This document shows, in pieces, positions 1 to 12,024 of a stretch of DNA of 64,000 nt. The DNA comes from Erodium maritimum (Eukaryota; Streptophyta; Magnoliopsida; Geraniales; Geraniaceae): NCBI GenBank assembly GCA_963921825.1, contig OY997589.1, positions 55,592,959 through 55,656,958 of the forward strand. Reading direction: 5' to 3'. Position 1 is the stretch's first letter, and each line of letters starts with the position of its first letter. The notes below the pieces were generated by a model, which saw only the letters and a list, made by a program, of their open reading frames with translations, was not told where the DNA came from and did no database searches. A program made the translations under genes and the position numbers.

Positions 1-197
1 TAATTTCCTTGTATATTTGCACGAGAATTTTTGTCTAGTCGAGTCAGCATATGCATATTTACTACTTTCAATAACCCGGAGTTGCCAAGCTCCGCCTACG
101 AAGATAGTATCGCGGGGTTTATCTTGGTATTTATCTTAATTAGTTAATATTTGTTTATGTTTAGTTTTCTCGGGACGAGAAAAGTCTAAGTGTGGGG
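1..197 (+). mobile_element. 3' internal end and polypurine tract of a Ty3/gypsy element
   Basis: The stretch ends tcgggacgagaaaagtctaa followed by gtgtgggg directly before TGTTGATG, the usual arrangement of polypurine tract and 3' LTR start in plant Athila/Tat-type gypsy elements. The coding part lies left of the window. Confidence 0.6.
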
Positions 198-686
198 TGT
201 TGATGCGGGTGCATTTTATCACATAAAGGGCCACATTATGTCTAGTTATATAGGCTTTTAGTCTCATTTCTTATCGTATAGTTAGGTTTAACATGAATAA
301 TTGTTTTTGTCGGTGTGTTCGGTGTTTTGATGGGAAACCGACACATTTTGGGTGTCTTGTGCAGGTGGATCGTCAAGAGGGGCGATTTTGTATGCTTCAG
401 AATATATGCATGACTGGTCTTGTTTTGTAGGTCTTGAAAAGAGAAAAACTATGGTGAAAGAACGAGATCAATCGGAGCCCAAACGAAGCCGGAGCGAGCA
501 AAATAACGAAATAGGAGCAAAAATGGAGCAGCAAACCGCCGCCTAACATGTGTCCGGTCCCGCAGCCGTCAGACCAGCCGTCAGATAACCATGCGGTCGA
601 CACGCGGCACTGGACCAGCAGCCACTCGACGCCAGCCCGCCACGTGTCCATGTTGTCTCCGGGTTAGGTACCGCCACGTGTCCCTG
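198..686 (+). repeat. Probable 3' LTR (partial) of the left-edge gypsy element
   Basis: Begins TGTTGATGCGGGTG after the polypurine tract. The true 3' end could not be placed: at 687 the sequence joins a block repeated at 9650, which may itself be the distal half of this LTR. No open frame of note. Confidence 0.5.
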
Positions 687-1354
687 TCGTATTTACTTTC
701 CTCTCCATAGGGAAGAAGTTAATTGATATGTTTTGCCTAGAATCAATAAAGGACAAATTAGGCTTGGATTCACTTTTTAGCTTTTTATTTGGTTGTGAAC
801 TAAAAAATACATGTATTCTTCGTATTCATGTACTTGTCGATTAAGGGAAAAGTTTTGTGAGAACTTCTATGTAACCAAAATTGGGGACTCTAAGATTCAT
901 GATCTTGTTATTTAAGAGTAAGTTGTTGTAATTAGTACTACGATAATAATTAGAATAGTTTTCATAACATTTACGTGTCTTATTGGTGTAATGAAAAAAG
1001 ATAATTCAGATGGAACTAAAGCTTTTCATTTCATATTTCCATTGACATATTTTTGTGGAAAAAATTAATATAATATCTTGTCAAATATTTATTTTCAAAA
1101 TGATATTCTGACAAATTATTTTTACAGTTTAATACCCAAACGAAACATTTACCAATAGTTTGCTACCCAACCGTCAATTTTCTGTTAGTTTTGGATGGAA
1201 AATAGTCACGTGGTTCGCACATGACCCTCATTGTTTTCAAAATACCAATAATACCCTATCTCTGATATCAAATCCCCTAAACCAACACCATGTGCCTCAT
1301 CCTCTCCACACAGCCTCACTCTCTCCTCCACACTCAGCTTTTGCACGCTCACCT
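687..1354. repeat. 668-bp block repeated in direct orientation at 9650-10316
   Basis: From tcgtatttactttcc to tttgcacgctcacct the two copies match closely with scattered substitutions and small indels. The block covers part of an LTR-like sequence plus the left end of an inverted-repeat element, so it records a duplication of a compound insertion. Confidence 0.9.
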
Positions 1355-1940
1355 CACCATCTCCTACACAGTCACATATGGAACCACCGCCACACATAGG
1401 TTTTGAAGCTCTATACGACCATATTGGCCTCGCCGGATTTGGCCCTTCTCCGACCCTGCCACCATATGCGCCGTCATGGCCACTACCCGCCTCTCCCTCC
1501 CCGACCTTGCTCAGCCTTGTCCTCCTCGACCATGCTCGGCCTCGCCCACCAACCCTACTTGGCCTTACCGTCCAAGACCTATGTCGCTGCTCCTACGTCT
1601 TCTCCGTGAAGTTCTTTGTTGCCTCTGAGAGTAGAAGGTAGGGTTGTGTTCCCTAACCATTTGTTGCTCTTGGTGTCGAACAAGATCCACCCAAAGCGAA
1701 AAAATGGATTGTGTTCACTACAAGTTCATGAACGAATCCGACTGCTTGTTTTCTTCTTCGTTGAGACTAATATTGAAGTGGGTTTTCAATTTTTGGATTG
1801 AATCATTTTAGGGCTTTCAATTTGTTCAATTAAGTTAAAATATTGAATTTGGATGGATTTGGATGAAGCAATTGCACAAGGATTTGGATGGTTCATATAT
1901 TTGGACAGAATGTCTAGGTATCAAAATAATAATAAAAATT
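1355..1940 (+). other. GC-rich, gene-like segment inside the inverted-repeat element
   Basis: A proline- and leucine-rich frame (MEPPPHIGFEALYDHIGLAG..) and CT-rich leader-like sequence differ in base composition from the AT-rich arms around it. It could be host DNA captured by the element. The protein resembles nothing I recognise, and the short frames are not convincing as a gene. Confidence 0.3.
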
Positions 1941-1958
1941 AAAATAATGAATTTTTTT

Positions 1959-3832
1959 GAGATAAACGATATTGTATTAATTTTCGGAAATAATGATATA
2001 TTGAAGAGGTTCGGGGACATACCCCCTTGCCAATTCCAGACAGGCGTAGAACAAGCCGCCCTGGCTAGCCAGTGAGCTGCTTTGTTCGTTGTCCGCTTCA
2101 CAAATTCAAGCTGCACATACTCGAGTTTAGATAAAAGGGAAAAACAATCTGTAACGATCGTCCCTAGAGGTGACAGTTGCCCCCCACCTCTGTTGATCAT
2201 ATCCACTATGACCTTACAATCACTTCGAACCACCGCCCTCTGGGACGGGTATTGATGAAGCCACACCAGCGCCTCCCGTATCGTGTACGCCTCCACCAGC
2301 CCCGGATTCTGGGCCCCGTGGAATGAGGTAGACCGAGCCCCCCGGAGGTGCCCCCAGTCATCTCTACATATCCAACCCGTTCCCATTTTGTCTGCCGCTG
2401 CGAACAGAGCCCCGTCCGTATTAACTTCCCAGGCTCCCGTACTAGGTCGTTCCCTAACCTCCGCTCCCCCAGATTGAGCAAATCGTGGTTTGACCTGGGC
2501 CTGCGCCTTCCTTCGTCGTGCTTCCAGCCACCCCAATTGGAGATGGGACGCGGTCTGGAAGATCCCGGCCGCTGGTTGGGCTATACCCTCCCAAACCACC
2601 TTATTTCGTGCCTTCCACACTTCCCATAACAGACAGCCGATCAGTCCTTCCTTCTCCGCATGATTGAGATTAAGCATTTGTAGCAGCCACTCTGTTATTG
2701 ATTGGGCCCCATAAGGGAGAGCTAGACCTGACTTCGTCCACCATTCATTCGCCACCGGACATGTGACCAAGAGATGAAAGGTCGACTCCGCACCTCCTTG
2801 ACAGACCTGACATGTCTCCGCCATCTCCACATGCCTACGTCTTAGATTCTCCGCCACCGGGAGACATCCCGAACACACCCGCCATAAGAATGATCTGATT
2901 TTCGGCATCACTTCCAGCTTCCAGATTATCGGCCAGATGTCGGATTGTGCCTGCGTAGAGGCCTGATCCTGTTGACACCAGGCGTACGCCGATTTCACCG
3001 TGTATTGGCCCAAATAGTCCCCCGCACAATACCACGAATCCCTGACCGCCGTCCGACTGATCGGGACCGCCAAAATTGCCTGTTGATCCTCCTCTGCTAC
3101 CAGGGACCGAATCTTCCCCTCATCCCAAGACCTCCCTTGTGGCGTCATCAAATCCGCCACCAAGAGTCCCTCGAGTCCAGGGCCTACCGACTGCACCCTC
3201 GCCTCAACCCCCGTCAACCAGGGATGTCCCAAAACTGAAATTTCCGAGCCAGGGCCGACCGACCTCCGCGCCCCACTCAGAATCAATTCTTGTACTGATA
3301 ATATGCTCTGCCAGATATAGCTTTGGTTAGGTTTTTGCCCCGCCTCCAGAACTGACGTCCTCGGGTAATATATAGCTTTGAGAACCCTCGCCACTAAACT
3401 GGATTCCTCCGTAACCAGCTTCCACAACTGCTTCCCTAATAGGGCTGAGTTAAAATCATATAAATTCTTGAACCCCATACCTCCTTCCTCCTTCGGCCTG
3501 GACATGTTTGTCCAGGACTGGCAGATTACTCCCTTACCGTCCGGTCCTGTCGACTTCCACCAGAATTTTGCCAGAGCCACATTCATCTGGTCCAACATGC
3601 CTTTTGGGATCCGCATTACACTCATCGTGTAAGTGGGAATAGCTTGCAATACCGACTTAGCGAGCACTTCCTTCCCAGCCCCGTTTAGTAGCTTCCCGTC
3701 CCACCTCCTGATTCGCCTCAGGACCTTATCCAGTACGTACTGTAGACTTTGCATGCGACTCCAACCCATCATGTTCGGTATCCCCAAATATGAGGAGGGA
3801 GTATCGACCTCTGGAATTCCCATAATCTGCAC
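1959..3832 (-). pseudogene. LINE copy 1 thumb, zinc region and RNase H
   Basis: The frame (which runs on past the element end to 1835) shows SSYLGIPNMMG, a reverse-transcriptase zinc region (CSGCLPV..C..C), then an RNase H with NTDGAL, VEAYTIREAL, RSDCKVIVD and NKAAHWLARA giving the acidic residues and the final His. The normal stop is lost, so translation would continue through the 3' end into flanking DNA. Confidence 0.87.
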
Positions 3833-3901
3833 TCCACTCTAACGTCGATGCACCGGAGTATTGTGACTGAAGAATAGAGACGACTTCGCCTGGTTCACCA
3901 C

Positions 3902-4417
3902 CTACCCTGACGCCTCCTCAAACATGCCCAAGTAGGTTCGCACTTTCGTCATCTCCTCCGGGGCCGCTTTGCAGTACACGTAACAATCGTCTGCGAAGAA
4001 CAGATGGGATAACGACGGGGCATTCTTCGCTATCTTGACCCCATGGATGTCCCCTCTGTCCTCCGCCCCTTGTAGAATCCGAGAGAACCCTTCCATACAG
4101 AAGAGGAACAAGTATGGAGATAACGGGTCTCCCTGCCTGATTCCTCGTTCAGGTTGAACGAACCCCGCCTGCTGCCCCCCTGCCACTATATTGTACGTGA
4201 CCGAGTACGTACAACGACGAACCAGGGAGATCCATTCTTCACTTAGCCCAAAGCCTCGCATAATGTCCCACATAAAACCCCATTCCACCCGGTCATAGGC
4301 TTTGCTCATATCCAGCTTCAGCGCTACCCAGCCTTCCTTACCTTGCCTCTTCTGCTCCAGATAGTGCAGCGTCTCGTATGACAGGATAATGTTGTCCTGT
4401 ATAGATCTGCCCGGCAC
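3902..4417 (-). pseudogene. LINE copy 1 reverse transcriptase catalytic core
   Basis: 171 residues with [31 protein letters not shown] and the catalytic FADD motif ([14 protein letters not shown]). It ends at a stop at 3902 just before the thumb region resumes in another frame. Confidence 0.88.
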
Positions 4418-5169
4418 AAAAGCCCCCTGGGTGTTCGAAATAAGGCCCCCAACAAGCCTTTAAGCCTGTTTGCCGCCACCTTAGACACCACCTTGAACAC
4501 CACATTGCACAGAGCTATCGGCCGTAGATCTTTGAGCGACATTGGGCATTCCACCTTTGGAATCAACACCAGCATGGTCCTGTTCATCTCCCAGGGGATG
4601 TCCCCCCCTGCAAAAATTCCTCTCACCCATCTAGTGACATCTTCTCCGACTGTCCCCCAGTACTTCTGGTAGAAGAACGGGTTAAGGTCGTCCGGACCCA
4701 GCGACTTGTTCGGTCCCATGGAGAAGGTCGCGTCCCGCACCTCCTCCGTCGTGACCTCCCCCATAAGTGCCCTATTCTTCTCCTCCGACACCTGCTGACG
4801 GAATTTCGGGAAATTTACTCCATCCCCCCTCGTTCGTTTAGACAATTCATTGTAAAAGGCCAGGATGTGGTCCCCCAACCCCGAGTCCCAGGTCAGGACG
4901 GTACCCTCCTCATCCCGTAGCTCAGAAACCTTGGTGATGTTTTGCCGCTGCGATGCCGAGGCTTGGAAGAACTTGGTGTTCTGATCACTGTCTGTGAGCC
5001 AGTGCTGCTTGGCTCTTTGCCTCCAAAACTCCCCCTTCTTCTCAAGGGCTGTGACGTAAAGCTTTTGCAAAGCTCTCCGACGCCGAATACTCGGCCGATC
5101 CTCCTTCCCATTCAACCATAGCATGTCCTTCTCATACCGTGCAATCTTCCAGGCTAGCGCATTATACAC
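4324..5169 (-). pseudogene. LINE copy 1 reverse transcriptase, N-terminal part
   Basis: A 281-residue frame with QHWLTDSDQNTKFFQ, MGPNKSLGPDDLNPFFYQ and LKDLRPIALCNVVFK, the usual blocks before the catalytic core. The frame is lost near 4430, and the core continues in another frame at 3902-4417. Confidence 0.85.
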
Positions 5170-5258
5170 CTCCCATCCCCAGGTCTCTAGATCCGACCCT
5201 GTATCCCGAATCTTGTCCCCGACCTCGCGGTCCCCCGGGGTTCCCCAGCTAGCTTGGA

Positions 5259-6045
5259 TCAGGCGCCACAGTCCTGGTCTTCCGCCCAGATGTTCTCAAA
5301 TCTGAAGTGTCGTGATCCCACCGGATCCACTCGCTTTTCTGAGTCTATCAGTATGGGTAAGTGGTCCGAAGTAGAGATGCCCAGATTGGCCAGGTGAACC
5401 TCCGGCCACAGCGCTCGCAACTCTCGCGTCATAAGGGCTCTATCCAACTGGACTGCCATGCGTGTCTCTGGTTCACTGCCACTATGCCATGTGAAGCCGT
5501 ACCCTTGGAGCGGTACATCATGGACCCCCACGGCCCACATCGCGGTCCGAAACCCTGAAATTAGGCGTTCCGGATACCGCCTTCCCCCCCCCCCCCCGCT
5601 TCTCCTTATTGCGAAGGATGCCATTGAAATCCCCCATCAGCGGCCATCTCCGCGTAGCCCCTGTCCGTGCCCCCAAGGTGCGGATCATATCCCAGGTCTG
5701 CCATCTGAGCTCCCTGTTTGCCTCCCCGTACACACCTGTAAATCGGAAGCTATCTCCAGTCGGGCCTTCGATCTCCACATCGATAAACATCACATCGCAG
5801 GAGAGTGGTGTCACCTTCATCTCCGAGGTCCATAGTAGAATCAGACCCCCCTTCTGCCCCACCGCCGGCACTTCACACCCGTCCGAGAAGCCTGTCTTCA
5901 ACTTCAGAATGTCGACCTCCCCCTGTCGAGCCAACGTCTCACTCAGGAAGATTACTTGCAGTTTCCTACGGCGAATCACACCCTTCAGGTACTCCACCGT
6001 CGCTAGCTTGCCCAATCCTCTACAGTTCCAGGACAAAAACTTCAT
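5259..6045 (-). pseudogene. LINE copy 1 AP-endonuclease, frameshifted at a poly-C run
   Basis: Starts MKFLSWNCRGLG at 6045 and carries the endonuclease blocks FLSETLA, MGDFNGILRN and, in the next frame, DRALM and STSDHLPIL (Ser-Asp-His). The frame breaks at a run of about 15 C at 5583-5598, which copy 2 does not have, and an in-frame stop follows near 5259. Confidence 0.85.
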
Positions 6046-6510
6046 TTCCACCCCTTGGCAAATCAACCACTCGGGTAGCGGTCCGGTCCCCACCCCACTC
6101 TCCGTTCAAACACCCTTAGTCTCGACCTCCACTGAGCACCCCACCTCCACGGTCACCCAGAATCTCCACCGACCCCGTCTTAGTCTTGCCGTCCGATCGA
6201 GTCTCGGCTCGACGAGATCTTCCGACCCCACACCCACCAACCACGCCGGCGTCCAGGCACCAAGCCGTGGGGTCACACTCGCGAGAAGACCTCGCTACCA
6301 ATCGGACGAGAGCCGACTCCACACCAGATTCAACCCTAGGAAGCTATAAAAACGGAAATAAAACAAGCCTCGTACCTTACACCGGTGCCCCCACTCCCGG
6401 ACACCAGAGCCAGTCGCTCCCGTCGCCGCCGTTCACGCACACGCGCCACTAGGCACCCCGCGACCCGATCGTCTCTCTAGGGCCGGCCTCCTTGAATGTT
6501 CCTATTCTTT

Positions 6511-6880
6511 ATTAAAATAATGAATTACTAAAAGGATTAGGAATAAAAACTGAATTTTTAAAAATAAAAATGATTTTCATAAATAAAAACAAAATTTTCG
6601 AAAATAAAAATTGAATTTATAAAAATAAAAAGTTGATTTTAAAAATAAAAATAATTTTCATAAATAAAAACTGAATTTATAAAATAAAAACTGATTTTTT
6701 AAAATTGAAATTTTATTTTTAAATAATAAAACTAATTTGACAATAAATAAATGGCGTATTTTGAAAAATTGAAAGGTAATAAAGGGTATTGTTGTCATTT
6801 CACTCATTTTTAAGTTTTAAAAATCATATGACATGTTTTTGAAAATTTGACTGATAGTTAGGGGTATTATGGACTTTTTA
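6511..6880. other. AT-rich repeats of the interrupted inverted-repeat element
   Basis: Degenerate repeats of a short motif (aataaaaactgaatttataaa and variants) make up 6540-6740. They are also found, shortened, at 10320-10400 in the second copy. Nothing coding. Confidence 0.6.
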
Positions 6881-7083
6881 ACTCTTTTGGACAGGAAGTT
6901 AACTGAAATCTGACGGTTGGGTAGCTAAGTGTTGGAAAATGTTTCGTTTGGGTATTAAACTGCAAATTTTTTTGCAGGTTGTCATTTTGAAAATAAATGT
7001 TTGGCAGAGTATTATATTGAAATTTTCCCTTTTTTCTCTTGAATCAGTTTAACAAAAGATATTTTATCAAGTATCTAAAAATT

Positions 7084-7425
7084 ACTAGGCGTTAGTCGGG
7101 CGGCTAAGGCCTTCAAGGACTAGACGGAGATTAATCGGATTTTTATTTTTCTATTTTTTTAATTTTTAATAGATATATTACTATATATAACAACAATATA
7201 TGAATTCAATCATATTAAAAATGGTAACAAATATTTAAAATACCTAAAAAAGAACACCAAACAATTCAGAAGAACAACCTCTTGTATCACCAACACCAAA
7301 CAATTTGTACAACCATTTAATTATTTTAATTTGGTCACGATATTATGCAAAATTGTTCTAGGTGCCTATGCTCTAAGTCGGGCCGGCTAGGCATAAAATG
7401 ACGCTTAAGCGGCGTCCAGTTGAGA
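7084..7425. mobile_element. hAT-type MITE remnant
   Basis: The left part (ctaggcgttagtcgggcggc) matches the subterminal sequence of the hAT-type element ending at 35125. An inverted-type partner (aagtcgggccggctaggc) lies near 7375-7392. The extreme termini and target duplication are not recognisable. Confidence 0.45.
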
Positions 7426-7536
7426 TTTTTAGAATATTGTATTTTATCAATAATGCCAATCTATAATAACATAAATCGAGTCAAAGAATCTACACTCCAA
7501 AATATATCCAAGACACATATAGGTTTTGCGGTGGTC

Positions 7537-9430
7537 TTAGACTCGTAACAGGAGTTTAGTTGCATCATAGACAAGAACATTGAACACCAATGTCCCTAAA
7601 ATAGAAGGGGAAAATACCATACTAAAAGCATAGAATAAACAACCAATAGCGAGGGCGTAGGGGATATGTCGCGCACCCGGGAACGGTCCGAAGGCCTGGT
7701 CCCAGGTCATTACGGTAGACCACCAGTCGCCTACCACCTACTTCCGAGGTCAGCTCATGGCTCTTGGCGGGGTTTTTTTTTTTGCAATCCTCGCCTGGAG
7801 GTAATATTCTTCCCCATCACCCTATAGTAGGTGGTTTGTAGTGGTAAAGCCCTCTAGGTCGAGAGCCCGCTTCATCTTGTTGGTCTGGGTGTTGTGCTAG
7901 CCCGTCTTTCCTTGCCCTTTTGGCTTTCATCCTTTGGGATTATTTGGGCCCAAATCATCCCTACAAGTCCCGAGGCTCATTTTGATTTCCTACCAGTTGA
8001 TGGTCCGGCCCAAATGGCTAGATGAGCTGCTTCCCCTCAACGGAGTGGTCAACACCGGTTGTCCCCACCCGGGTAAGGATCCGGGGGGGAGTTTGGGGTG
8101 ATATCTCCCCTCCACCGTTGTTGGGTCCTCGTTATCCAGGTTATAGTTTTTTATGACCTTGTTCGTTCTGGCATCTGATATGGGATTCACCAACTGGAAT
8201 CTTGGAGCCACACTGTGAGGTTCCCTTTAGCCAAGTCTCAAGTATTCGTCTATATAGGAACTACCCCAAGAGAGGGAGCCAACAAGAAGTCTCGAGGTGG
8301 ACCACATGTGCCTCGAGGCCTCTCCTCGGTCTCCCATCGTTTTTAGGGTGCCATCCACTTCCTCTAAAGAAGTTGCTCCATGTTCAACCCCAATAGGGCT
8401 CGGAGAGAGTCGTCAAATCGGACCCCTTCCCGCCCCACTCCGAGAGACGGGCTTAATAGCTCCTGATGCGATGGTTGAGTCTTCCACACCTACCACAGAA
8501 GCCTGGAAGGGGCTCATACTGGAGGTTGATGTTCGTGGGATCTATATGGCCCGAGAAGTAGAGGCGGATCCCCCATTGGAGGGGTCTATCAATATCAAGG
8601 ATAACTCGGAACCATAGGTAGTCGTCCCAACACTTGTGAGGCGGTATGGGCGCCAAGAATACCTCTATTTTTAGAGTGTTGATGAGGAGAGAACGGATGG
8701 AGGCCGTTTGGGCATCCCCTAGGACATTGAACGCCCGAACTCCAATCTTTATGAAGTGAAACGGGATCGTGCTCGGTTGCATGCACGGGATCAGGGAACC
8801 AGAATCAGTAGGTAGCCACTGAATCCCTATAGACCACAATGTCAGATGTCTTCCGTTTTCGTCTCGGTCGGGAAATAGAAGGCCACAACCTCCTTGGATG
8901 GGAATTCAACCCATATCCCTTACACCTTCTACCGTTGCACCAAGACCCACAAAATGTGCGCGGATTAAAGGCAGGCCATCATAAAGAGATATAGACTATC
9001 CGTTGTTGGTTGGAAGGCTTCTACGGGAACCATGACCACTCCATCCTCATTGTCATCGTCGTCCGCTAACGAGAACACCCTAAAGTGTCCCTAGATGGTC
9101 TCCATCGATGTCGAATCCAGTGGGGCGTCTAGGAGTGGGGGTCCCAACCTTATGTTCACCCTTGTAATGATCGACTTGTCTCGATACAAGGTCATATGAT
9201 TTATGGCTGTAGGCGTCCCCGATTCTACATGTGGCTGACAAATATTGGAAATGCCCCGAGTAGAGATCGGGGAGGACTACAAGCGTAGTGGAGGTAGTGG
9301 GGGGATTCCCCAGGGAGGAAGAAGGAGGCTGTTGGAGAGGCCATGACGACGGTCTAGGAGGAAGAAGACATGGCTTGGGAGGAGGAGGAGAATAACGGCA
9401 GCGTTGGGGGAAACTCTAATTTCGGAAAAA
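7537..9430 (-). pseudogene. Decayed LINE ORF1 (gag-like) fragment 1
   Basis: On the minus strand, 8453-8839 encodes LWFRVILDIDRPLQWGIRL and then PGFCGRCGRLNHRIRSY, the DUF4283-type core and zinc knuckle of plant LINE ORF1 proteins. The last Cys of the knuckle reads Tyr. The likely 5' end is near 9430, where the minus strand reads like a LINE leader (aaattagagtttcccc). Several stops and shifts break the frame, and the 3' limit near 7540 is approximate. Confidence 0.65.
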
Positions 9431-9649
9431 CTCTAGTATTAGTATATGAGGCTCAATAATTTCATTGACTTGTTTATCCAACCTATATAAGTAATCGCAT
9501 GCTCTACTTTTCGTGATTGTTAAGATGTAAATGTTTAGAATATTTTTGTCATGTATTATTAAAATAGAATAAATTGAGAAAGTTTACAAGTTTTGTACTA
9601 TTAATTTCTCAAGGACTAGGGTTAGTTTCTCAAGGACGAGAGAGAATTT

Positions 9650-10316
9650 TCGTATTTACTTTCCCCTCCATAAGGAAGAAGTTAGTTAATATGTTTTGCC
9701 TAGAATCAATAAAGGACAAATTAGGCTTGGATTCATTTTTTAGCTTTTTATTTGGTTGTGAACTAAAAAATACATGCATTCTTCGTATTCATGTGCTTGT
9801 CGATGACGGGAAAAGTTTTGTGAGAACTTCTATGTAACCAAAATTGGGGACTCTAAGATTCATGATCTTGTCATTTAAGAGTAAGTTGTTGTAATTAGTA
9901 CTACGATAATAATTAGAATTGTTTTCATAACATTTATGTGTCTTATTAGTGCAATGACAAAAGATAATTCAGATGGAACTAAAGCTTTCATTTCATATTT
10001 CCATTGACATATTTTTGTGGAAAATTTTAATATAATATCTTGTCAAATGTTTATTTTCAAAATGATATCCTGACAAATTATTTTTATAGTTTAATACCCA
10101 AACGAAACATTTACCAACAGTTTGCTACCCAACCGTCAATTTTCTGTTAGTTTTGGATGGAAAATAGTCACGTGGTTCGCACATGACCCTCATTGTTTTC
10201 AAAATACCAATAATACCCTATCTCTGATATCAAATCCCCTAAACCAACACCATGTGCCTCATCCTCTCCACACAGCCTCATTCTCTCCTCCACACTAAGC
10301 TTTTGCACGCTCACCT
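9650..10316. repeat. Second copy of the 668-bp block
   Basis: Direct repeat of 687-1354. After this block the two loci diverge: here the sequence goes directly to tatttcttaaatt, which corresponds to about 6540 in the first locus. The GC-rich insert and LINE present there are absent here. Confidence 0.9.
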
Positions 10317-10687
10317 ATTTCTTAAATTAAAATCTGAATTTTTGAAAAGAAAAATAATTTTCATAAATAAAAACTGAATTTATAAAAAAGCTGATTTTAT
10401 TTTAAAAATAGTGAAGTTTTCATTTTAGTACCCTAACAATGGAGGGTATTATTATCATTTCACTTATTTTTAAGTTCTGAGTTCAATGGCATGAGTTTGA
10501 AATTTTGAGTAATAGTTAGGGGTATTATGGTCTTTTTAACTTTTTGTATCCAAACTAACAGAAAGGTAATAGTTGGGTACCAAAGTGAAATTAAATGTTT
10601 GGTTTAGGTATGGAAGTGCAAAAAATTTATGCCAGGGTATTATACTAAAATTAAATGTTTGGCATGGTATTATACTGAAATTTTCCC
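10019..10687. mobile_element. Shorter copy of the inverted-repeat element at 1056-7029
   Basis: A 669-bp relative with both arms: ttaatacccaaacgaaac near 10090 at the left, and at the right a decayed inverse ending attatactgaaattttccc. It lacks both the GC-rich segment and the LINE. No convincing target duplication. Confidence 0.65.
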
Positions 10688-10774
10688 TAAATTTAATTAA
10701 GTGAAAAATGGATAAGTTTAGTGTATTGTTATAGGGAAAATTACGTAATACCATACCTCACTTTGCACCTATTT

Positions 10775-11108
10775 TTAGAGAAGTGTTGGGGCTGATATTT
10801 TAGAAGTGTTGGCTCGGCATCCGTTTCTGGTGGTTCCTCCCTAGCTCCTTTTGCTGCTTTTGGTTGTAAGATTAGGAGATTTTGTTCGGTTTTAGTAGCT
10901 CGATTTTTCTTTTCTTATTTGAGGTTGGGTTTGATTTGGGAGTTGTGTTTTTGTAACTATTCAAGGGCAAGGTTTTGTAGGTGTTTTGTTTTTCTGCAGA
11001 ATTGCAGCTCGTACTTGTGTTTCTTGGAGATTTTTCTCCTAAATAGTTCTTTTCTTCAAAGAACTAGTCTATATCAATGAATAATTTCCTGATCAAAAAA
11101 AAAACTCA
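10775..11108 (+). mobile_element. 5'-truncated LINE 3' end
   Basis: About 330 bp ending aataatttcctgatc plus an A-run, a common plant LINE tail. It is flanked by the 10-bp duplication gcacctattt (10765-10774 and 11109-11118). It contains only 3' non-coding sequence. Confidence 0.75.
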
Positions 11109-11282
11109 GCACCTATTTCATTTTACCTTATCTAACTAAAAACAATTCGATTACGATACCATGAGATGTTTTCTTTTTTACTTTATTCTTTTTCGGTACT
11201 TTATTTTTTTACGATATTAGTCATAGTTAGGTAGGGTAAAATGATAAAAAAAAACATCTCAGAGTACTGTAAACGAATATTT

Positions 11283-11790
11283 TTATTTAGCTAGGTAGGC
11301 TATCGCATAAAGATATCGATTGTCCGTTGTTGCATAGACGGCTTCTGCGAAGACCATGACCATCACATCCTCATCGTCATCGTTGTCTACCAACGAGAAC
11401 GCTACAAAGTGTCCCTGGATGGTGTCCACCGCTATCGAATCAAGTGGGGCGCCTAGAAGCGGGGGTCCTGGCCTGGTGCTCGCCCTCGAAATAATTGGCT
11501 TGTCTTGGTGCATGGTCATATAATCTGTGGGTGCAGGCGTCCCCGTGTCTACATGTGGCCGGGGGATGTTGGAAATGCCCCGATAGGAGATTAAGGAGGG
11601 TTGCAAACGTGGTGGAGGAGCATATTATGGGAGAAAGGGGGTCTTTAATGGTGGAAGGATTCTCCGTGGAGGGGGAAGGAGGCCCAGAGGTTGTGGGGAG
11701 GCCGAGATGATGGGTTGGGAAGAGGAGGAGAAGAATAAAAGGCGACGAGGGGGGAACCCTAATTTCAGAAGAAAAAAAAACTCTCTCGTA
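11283..11790 (-). pseudogene. LINE ORF1 5' fragment 2
   Basis: The minus strand encodes a 107-residue frame (..GAPLDSIAVDTIQGHFVAFSLVDNDDDED..) whose nucleotide sequence is repeated, diverged, at about 8990-9430. The flank to the right is shared as well, so the two loci are related by duplication. No catalytic domain. Confidence 0.55.
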
Positions 11791-12024
11791 TTAGTCTTTA
11801 GGACTCAATAATTCCATTGACTTGTTTATCAAACCTATATCAGTAATCACATGCTCTACTTTTTGTGCTTGTAAGAATGCAAATGTTTAGGATATTTTTG
11901 TCATTTACTAATAAAATAGACTAAGAAAATTTACAGAGGTTTTGTATAATTAACTGAGAAAATAAATGATAAATTTAATAAAGCGAAAAACGGGTAGGTT
12001 TTGTGTATTGTTACGGGGAAAATC

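Larger units (their letters stand above)
1952..6510 (-). mobile_element. LINE (L1-type, ORF2 only), copy 1
   Basis: A 4.56-kb non-LTR retrotransposon on the minus strand. The poly(A) tail appears as the T-run at 1952-1958, and a 14-16-bp target duplication (attaaaataatgaa, 1938-1951 and 6511-6524) flanks it. It encodes AP-endonuclease, reverse transcriptase and C-terminal RNase H, as in some plant L1 elements, but no ORF1/gag frame: only about 460 bp precede the endonuclease start. The coding region is broken into at least four frames. It closely resembles the LINE at 30936-34967. Confidence 0.92.
1056..7029. mobile_element. Inverted-repeat element, interrupted by a LINE
   Basis: The left arm (1056 to about 1200: gacaaattatttttacag, ttaatacccaaacgaaac, gctacccaaccgtcaa) is inverted at 6880-7029 (ttgacggttggg-like, gtttcgtttgggtattaa, attttccc). 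The termini approximate GGGAAAATTT. Without the LINE (1952-6510) it would be about 1.4 kb, including a GC-rich segment at 1355-1900. A shorter relative lies at 10019-10687. No clear target duplication was found, so the class (possibly Mutator-like) is open. Confidence 0.65.

Noticed and set aside
2283..6452. Long plus-strand frames across the first LINE
   Set aside because: They lie antisense to clear endonuclease, reverse transcriptase and RNase H text and have no recognisable domain.
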